A program made the position numbers and the translations under genes. From NCBI GenBank assembly GCA_018400335.1, contig JAGYMT010000034.1:1-10352 (forward strand): 10,352 nt of DNA, read 5' to 3'. This document shows, piece by piece, positions 6,960-10,352 of this stretch. Each line of letters starts with the position of its first letter. Positions within the stretch are counted from its first letter, which is position 1. Source of the DNA: Kiritimatiellia bacterium (GTDB lineage: Bacteria > Verrucomicrobiota > Kiritimatiellia > JAAZAB01). The notes below the pieces were generated by a model. It worked only from the letters and a program-made list of their open reading frames with translations. It did no database searches and was not told where the DNA came from.

Positions 6960-8315
6960 ATGAACAATTCGGATAATAGTGGACATGCCATGGAGAGCGC
7001 AGTAGTTCATCCGTGCTCATCCATTGCCGGGCGCATCAGGGTGCCGGGCGATAAGAGCATTTCTCACCGGGTCGCCATCCTCTCGGCCCTCGCATCGGGC
7101 ACGTCCTTGATTCGCGGGATTCTCACGGCCGAGGATTGCATGCACACGATCGGAGCGCTTGAGGCCCTTGGCGCCCGTGCGGCTTTTGAGGGTGATGTTC
7201 TTGAGATGCGCGGAACAGGCGGGGGCTGGCGGCAGCCGGAGCAGGTTCTCGATCTGGGCAACTCGGGGACGGGGATGCGTCTGCTCGCCGGTCTTCTGGC
7301 CGGATCGGGTGTGACGGTTGAGCTGAGCGGCGACAGCTCCCTGCGCTCCCGTCCGATGCGGCGCATCAAGGACCCGCTTGATCGCATGGGCGCGAGGGTG
7401 GAGTTGCTCGGGCAAAACGGCTGCGCGCCGATCCGGATCAACGGCGGCAGGCTGAAGGGAATTGAATACGAAATGCCGGTGGCTTCGGCTCAGGTGAAGT
7501 CTTGCATCATGCTGGCTTCCCTGTTCTGCGCGGGCCGCATGCGGGTGCGTGAGCTTGTGCCCACTCGCGATCATACCGAACTGCTCTTTCAGGCTGCCGG
7601 AATACCCATCTCGCTTCACGGAACATGGATCGAGATGGACGGGTTCGGGCCGGAAGGACCCGGCCTGTCCGGCCGCGAATGGTTCGTGCCCGGCGATTTT
7701 TCGTCCGCCGCTTTCTGGCTGGCTGCCGGCGCGATCCTGCCAGGCGCGCGTGTCGCCGTTGAAGGCGTGGGTCTTAACCCGCGCAGGGCCGTGTTTATGG
7801 ATGCCCTGAAGAGGATGGGCGCGGCTGTCTCCGTGGTTCCCGATGCCGCATCGGCCTGCCCGGAGCCGTGCGGCGAGATAAGCGTCCAAGGCGGGGCTCT
7901 TGATGGATTGGAAATCGGAGGAGCCGATATTCCCGGTGTGATAGATGAGCTTCCGCTCCTGGCGGCCATGGGCGCCGCGGCGCGCGGAAGAACGGTGATT
8001 CGCGATGCCGGCGAGCTGAGGGTGAAGGAGTCGGACCGCATAGCGTGCGTGGCCGCCAATCTTCGCCTCATGGGCGTCGCTGTTGAAGAGCGGGATGACG
8101 GCATGGCGGTTGATGGCGGAGCTGTAATTCGCGGCGGAGTCGAGCTCGACAGCTTCGGGGATCATCGTATCGCCATGGCAATGGCAGTCCTCGCATTGCG
8201 CGCTTCGGGGCCGGTCCGGATCAATAACGTCGGTTGCGTGAGAACGTCCTACCCGGGGTTCTGGCGCGACATGGGGAGCTTGGGAGCGCATGTCGAACTT
8301 GATCGTGGCAATTGA
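6960..8315 (+). CDS. aroA: 3-phosphoshikimate 1-carboxyvinyltransferase (EPSP synthase)
   Basis: Transfers enolpyruvyl from PEP to shikimate 3-phosphate, the sixth step of the shikimate pathway to chorismate. The 451-residue reading has PGDKSISHR at 29-37 (Lys32 corresponds to E. coli Lys22), GNSGTGMR at 100-107, SRPMRR from 130, SAQVKS from 176, IDELP (Asp329 as catalytic base), RVKESDRI from 354, FGDHRIAMA from 399 and VRTSYPGFW from 427. Gly103, equivalent to E. coli Gly96, is retained where the resistant CP4 type has Ala, so nothing points to inherent glyphosate tolerance. The residue matching E. coli Pro101 is Leu, as in Bacillus-type enzymes. Start choice is uncertain: neither ATG 6960 nor ATG 6990 has a strong ribosome site. 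The shorter form puts the PEP-site lysine at residue 22, and 6961-6989 is noticeably AT-richer. It overlaps cmk-plsC by 26 bp. Confidence 0.95.
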   Translation: MNNSDNSGHAMESAVVHPCSSIAGRIRVPGDKSISHRVAILSALASGTSLIRGILTAEDCMHTIGALEALGARAAFEGDVLEMRGTGGGWRQPEQVLDLGNSGTGMRLLAGLLAGSGVTVELSGDSSLRSRPMRRIKDPLDRMGARVELLGQNGCAPIRINGGRLKGIEYEMPVASAQVKSCIMLASLFCAGRMRVRELVPTRDHTELLFQAAGIPISLHGTWIEMDGFGPEGPGLSGREWFVPGDFSSAAFWLAAGAILPGARVAVEGVGLNPRRAVFMDALKRMGAAVSVVPDAASACPEPCGEISVQGGALDGLEIGGADIPGVIDELPLLAAMGAAARGRTVIRDAGELRVKESDRIACVAANLRLMGVAVEERDDGMAVDGGAVIRGGVELDSFGDHRIAMAMAVLALRASGPVRINNVGCVRTSYPGFWRDMGSLGAHVELDRGN

Positions 8316-9585
8316 CGGGCCGGCGGCATCCGGGAAATCCACCGTGGCGCGCAGGGTCGCTAAGGAGCTGGATTGCGTCTACGTGGATTCCGGCTCGCTC
8401 TATAGAGGCATAGCTTGGCTCGCGGCGCGTGATGCCCCGGACACGGCGCCGGCGGAGGCCGCCGCCAGACTCCTCGAATCTCTTCAGGTGGAGTTCCATC
8501 TGGTTGACGGCGCCGTGCGCTACACAATGAACGGCGCTGACCCCGGAATGGAACTTCGCTCCGAGACCGTTCAGAACACGGTAGGCGCCGTCGCCGCCGT
8601 TCCCGCGGTGAGACGCTGGGCGCTCGAACACCTGCGAGGGATGTGCCGTTTCGGGGATTTGGTGATTGAAGGCCGCGATATCGGTACAGTCGTCTTTCCT
8701 CGCGCCAGGTTCAAATTCTACCTGGAGGCCGATGAGGATGAGCGCGCCCGCAGGCGGCACAGGGAGACGGTGGCGCAAAGCGGAGAGTCGAGCCTGGAGA
8801 GCGTGCAGGAATCGCTCGCGCGCAGGGATGCGAAGGACAGCGGACGCAGTCTGGCTCCGCTCAAGAAGGCTCCCGACGCTATGCCGGTTGATACCACCAG
8901 CAGGACGATTGACGAGGTCGTGGGTCTGGTGTTGGACACTATCAGGAGCGGCGCGACTGATCGTATTCCCTTTCTCTACAGTCTCTGCCTGCGGATGATT
9001 CTGGTGTGGATGAAGATCTGGCTGCGCTACACCACGAGGCATCGCGAGAGAGTTCCGGCGCATGGCGGCTTCATCGTTGCCTCCAATCACGCCAGCTTTC
9101 TCGATCCGGTGGCGGTCGGCTGCGGGATGAGCCACAGGCACATACGATTCATCGCGCGAGAGACCCTGTTCAAGCACTGGCTGGCGGACTGGTGGGCGGA
9201 CGGCGTGGGCGTCGTGAGGATTGACAGGGACCGGGGCGATGTCGCCGCGTTGAAAGCGGCACTGAAGATTCTCGCGCGCGGCGGCGTGGTTTGCGTGTTC
9301 CCCGAGGGAACGAGGACCCTTGACGGCAACCTGCGAAAGCCACAGGGCGGCATCGGGTTCCTGATGGCAAAGGCGAATGTGCCGATTCTGCCGGCTTACG
9401 CGCACGGAACTTTTGTGGCATATCCGAAAGGAGCGCGTTTCGTCAAGCCGCGCAAGGTGAGCGTGACCTACGGCGAGCCTATCACGCCGGATGAGCTTGA
9501 AAAATTCGGAAAGGGCAAGGAAGCCTATAGGGAAATGGCGGATTTTCTCATGAGCAGGATCGCCGACCTGAAGGCGCCCGCGTGA
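8290..9585 (+). CDS. Bifunctional cytidylate kinase / 1-acylglycerol-3-phosphate acyltransferase fusion
   Basis: One continuous 431-residue frame joins two enzymes. Residues 1-217 are a (d)CMP kinase: P-loop GPAASGKST at 10-18, VDSGSLYRG, IEGRDIGTVVFP at 126-137, and RRDAKDSGR with DTTSRTIDEV near the end, all normal for Cmk. Residues 226-245 form a hydrophobic or amphipathic segment (IPFLYSLCLRMILVWMKIWL) likely to touch the membrane. Residues about 255-431 are a PlsC-type acyltransferase with the catalytic NHASFLD (His267, Asp272) and the phosphate-binding FPEGTRT at 337-343. The kinase would recycle CMP toward CTP, while the acyltransferase makes phosphatidic acid from lysophosphatidic acid; CTP and phosphatidic acid are the two substrates of CDP-diacylglycerol synthase. 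The ATG at 8290 has GGGAG (8282-8286) just upstream and sits inside the aroA 3' end, implying translational coupling. Adjacent separate cmk and plsC genes are common; the fusion is less so. All key motifs are intact in both halves. Confidence 0.95.
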   Translation: MSNLIVAIDGPAASGKSTVARRVAKELDCVYVDSGSLYRGIAWLAARDAPDTAPAEAAARLLESLQVEFHLVDGAVRYTMNGADPGMELRSETVQNTVGAVAAVPAVRRWALEHLRGMCRFGDLVIEGRDIGTVVFPRARFKFYLEADEDERARRRHRETVAQSGESSLESVQESLARRDAKDSGRSLAPLKKAPDAMPVDTTSRTIDEVVGLVLDTIRSGATDRIPFLYSLCLRMILVWMKIWLRYTTRHRERVPAHGGFIVASNHASFLDPVAVGCGMSHRHIRFIARETLFKHWLADWWADGVGVVRIDRDRGDVAALKAALKILARGGVVCVFPEGTRTLDGNLRKPQGGIGFLMAKANVPILPAYAHGTFVAYPKGARFVKPRKVSVTYGEPITPDELEKFGKGKEAYREMADFLMSRIADLKAPA

Positions 9586-9640
9586 CACCAAAAGGCGTGA
9601 GACATTGACCCTACTCGACAGTCACAAGTTCTCGCGCCAC

Positions 9641-9653
9641 CCGCTTGAAGCGG
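9641..9653. other. Small palindrome between the convergent gene ends
   Basis: CCGCTTGAAGCGG is a perfect inverted repeat (CCGCT, loop TGA, AGCGG) in the 75-bp gap between the ends of cmk-plsC and the - strand nucleotidyltransferase gene. It is placed where a bidirectional terminator would be expected, but no T-run flanks it on either strand. The rest of this gap, 9586-9640, shows nothing recognisable. Confidence 0.3.
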
Positions 9654-9660
9654 TCGCCCC

Positions 9661-10352
9661 TCAGCCGGTTCCATCCGCCCGACCGATCATCGCGCGAAGT
9701 GTGTCGGGCGTGAAGGCCGCCAGTTCCGCGGGATCTTCGAGAAACGGGCGCACGTCCCGCACGAGAGCCTGCCAGTCCAGCGACTCCATGCGCAGCACGA
9801 CACCCTGTCGCCAGTGTCCGGCCTCTCGACAGTAGTCCGAACGGACCTGGGCCAGCCCGTTGGCGAGCAGCGCCAGGTTGGGCTCCACCTTGCCCGCCAG
9901 GTACCAGAGCAGGTCGTACCAGTCCCGGCCCTTCGCGTAGGGACGCGAGAGGACGGCGTTGATCTTTCCGGCCATGAGCGAGGGCAGGTCGTAGTGGCGG
10001 ACCGCGATCAGGCGGGGGACAGCGAGCGCCGTGGTTTCGCATCGCGCTCCCCCGGGCGGATTCCGGTCAACCTCAATCTTGATGCTCAGGCGCTGCGCCC
10101 GGGTTCCCGCGGCCCCCAGTTCGTGGAGCAGGTCGGGAACCTTCACCCATCCGAAGTCCACGGCGCGCCGCTCGCGCCACGAAACCTCCGGCGCGAAACC
10201 CTGGTGGAGCAGCGCCAGCCGGATCTCCTCCATCCAGCGGCGGGGCTGGTACGTCTCGTGGGATTCGACGCTGAAGTCGAGGTCTTCGGAGTACCGCCTC
10301 AGGTTGCGGATGAACCGCAGGCACGTGCCGCCCACAAAGGCCAGCGACCGGA
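9661..10352 (-). CDS. AbiEii/AbiGii-type nucleotidyltransferase (toxin family), 5'-truncated by window edge
   Basis: The frame is open to the right edge, so the N-terminus is missing; 229 residues remain. The visible part opens with RSLAFVGGTCLRFIRNLRRY then SEDLDFS, the nucleotidyltransferase signature of the family (Gly-Gly-Thr followed by Asp-Leu-Asp, the metal-binding acidic pair). A later segment, LMAGKINAVLSR then KGRDWYDLLWYL, matches the conserved C-terminal half. In studied AbiE systems and the mycobacterial MenA proteins such enzymes act as toxins, MenA by adding nucleotides to tRNA 3' ends, and are neutralised by an AbiEi-type partner encoded upstream. Here the upstream side lies beyond 10352, so the partner is not visible. 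GTG at 10335 is not the likely start because family residues (SLAFVGGT) continue before it. The gene is convergent to the housekeeping genes and appears GC-richer, consistent with transfer. Solitary members of this family exist, so a toxin role is inferred. Confidence 0.85.
   Translation of the reverse strand, partial: RSLAFVGGTCLRFIRNLRRYSEDLDFSVESHETYQPRRWMEEIRLALLHQGFAPEVSWRERRAVDFGWVKVPDLLHELGAAGTRAQRLSIKIEVDRNPPGGARCETTALAVPRLIAVRHYDLPSLMAGKINAVLSRPYAKGRDWYDLLWYLAGKVEPNLALLANGLAQVRSDYCREAGHWRQGVVLRMESLDWQALVRDVRPFLEDPAELAAFTPDTLRAMIGRADGTG

Noticed and set aside
6646..6963. 105-codon + strand frame across the valS-aroA gap, and - strand frames reading HHLPKSTLPE twice
   Set aside because: The repeated peptide is produced by translating the DNA repeat; the frames overlap the valS 3' end, lack ribosome sites and show no protein-like conservation.
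6940..6977. Sigma-70-type promoter for aroA (TTGCCT and GATAAT)
   Set aside because: The two hexamers are about 26 bp apart, far from the usual 16-18, and the second lies inside the longer aroA reading.
7017..8342. 441-codon - strand frame opposite aroA (and a 456-codon one, 8221-9591, opposite cmk-plsC)
   Set aside because: Both are antisense to genes with full sets of catalytic motifs and show no domain features of their own; long antisense frames are expected at this GC content.

Overview
The window is a GC-rich bacterial segment holding compact chromosomal housekeeping genes on the + strand, with one incomplete gene on the - strand at the right edge. Translations match standard bacterial enzyme families. 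The organism cannot be named from the sequence. A monofunctional homoserine dehydrogenase upstream of a monofunctional aspartate kinase, a long citramalate synthase, a cytidylate kinase fused to an acyltransferase, and Lys/Arg-rich C-terminal tails suggest a deep-branching Gram-negative-type lineage (PVC or Omnitrophota-like, or deltaproteobacterial). That is a low-confidence inference.

Layout. Positions 1-954 are the C-terminal three quarters of homoserine dehydrogenase (hom). Positions 969-2225 encode aspartate kinase (lysC), 2256-3875 (R)-citramalate synthase (cimA) and 3968-6715 valyl-tRNA synthetase (valS). hom, lysC and cimA are 14 and 30 bp apart and look like one transcription unit for the aspartate-family and isoleucine pathways. 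A 92-bp spacer with several short inverted repeats separates cimA from valS. The largest gene-free stretch is 244 bp (6716-6959). It starts with a long imperfect hairpin at the valS stop and then carries two near-identical 45-bp direct repeats and an inverted partial copy. Next come aroA (EPSP synthase, 6960-8315) and, overlapping it by 26 bp, a 431-residue fusion of cytidylate kinase and a PlsC-type acyltransferase (8290-9585). Converging on these from the right is an incomplete AbiEii/AbiGii-type nucleotidyltransferase gene (9661-10352, - strand). No gene-free stretch exceeds 300 bp.

How the genes work together. LysC makes aspartyl phosphate and Hom makes homoserine, which feed lysine, threonine and methionine. 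CimA makes citramalate from pyruvate and acetyl-CoA, a threonine-independent entry to isoleucine. ValS charges tRNA with valine, a product of the enzymes shared with isoleucine synthesis. AroA makes EPSP for aromatic amino acids. The Cmk-PlsC fusion joins CMP recycling to phosphatidic acid synthesis, both of which supply CDP-diacylglycerol. The right-edge gene is the only accessory-type gene and may belong to a toxin-antitoxin module whose other half lies outside the window.

Most of the window is ordinary. The points most worth a second look are the Cmk-PlsC fusion, a well-placed internal start in lysC that would yield a separate 172-residue regulatory subunit, the palindromic repeat cluster between valS and aroA, and the basic tails shared by LysC and CimA.
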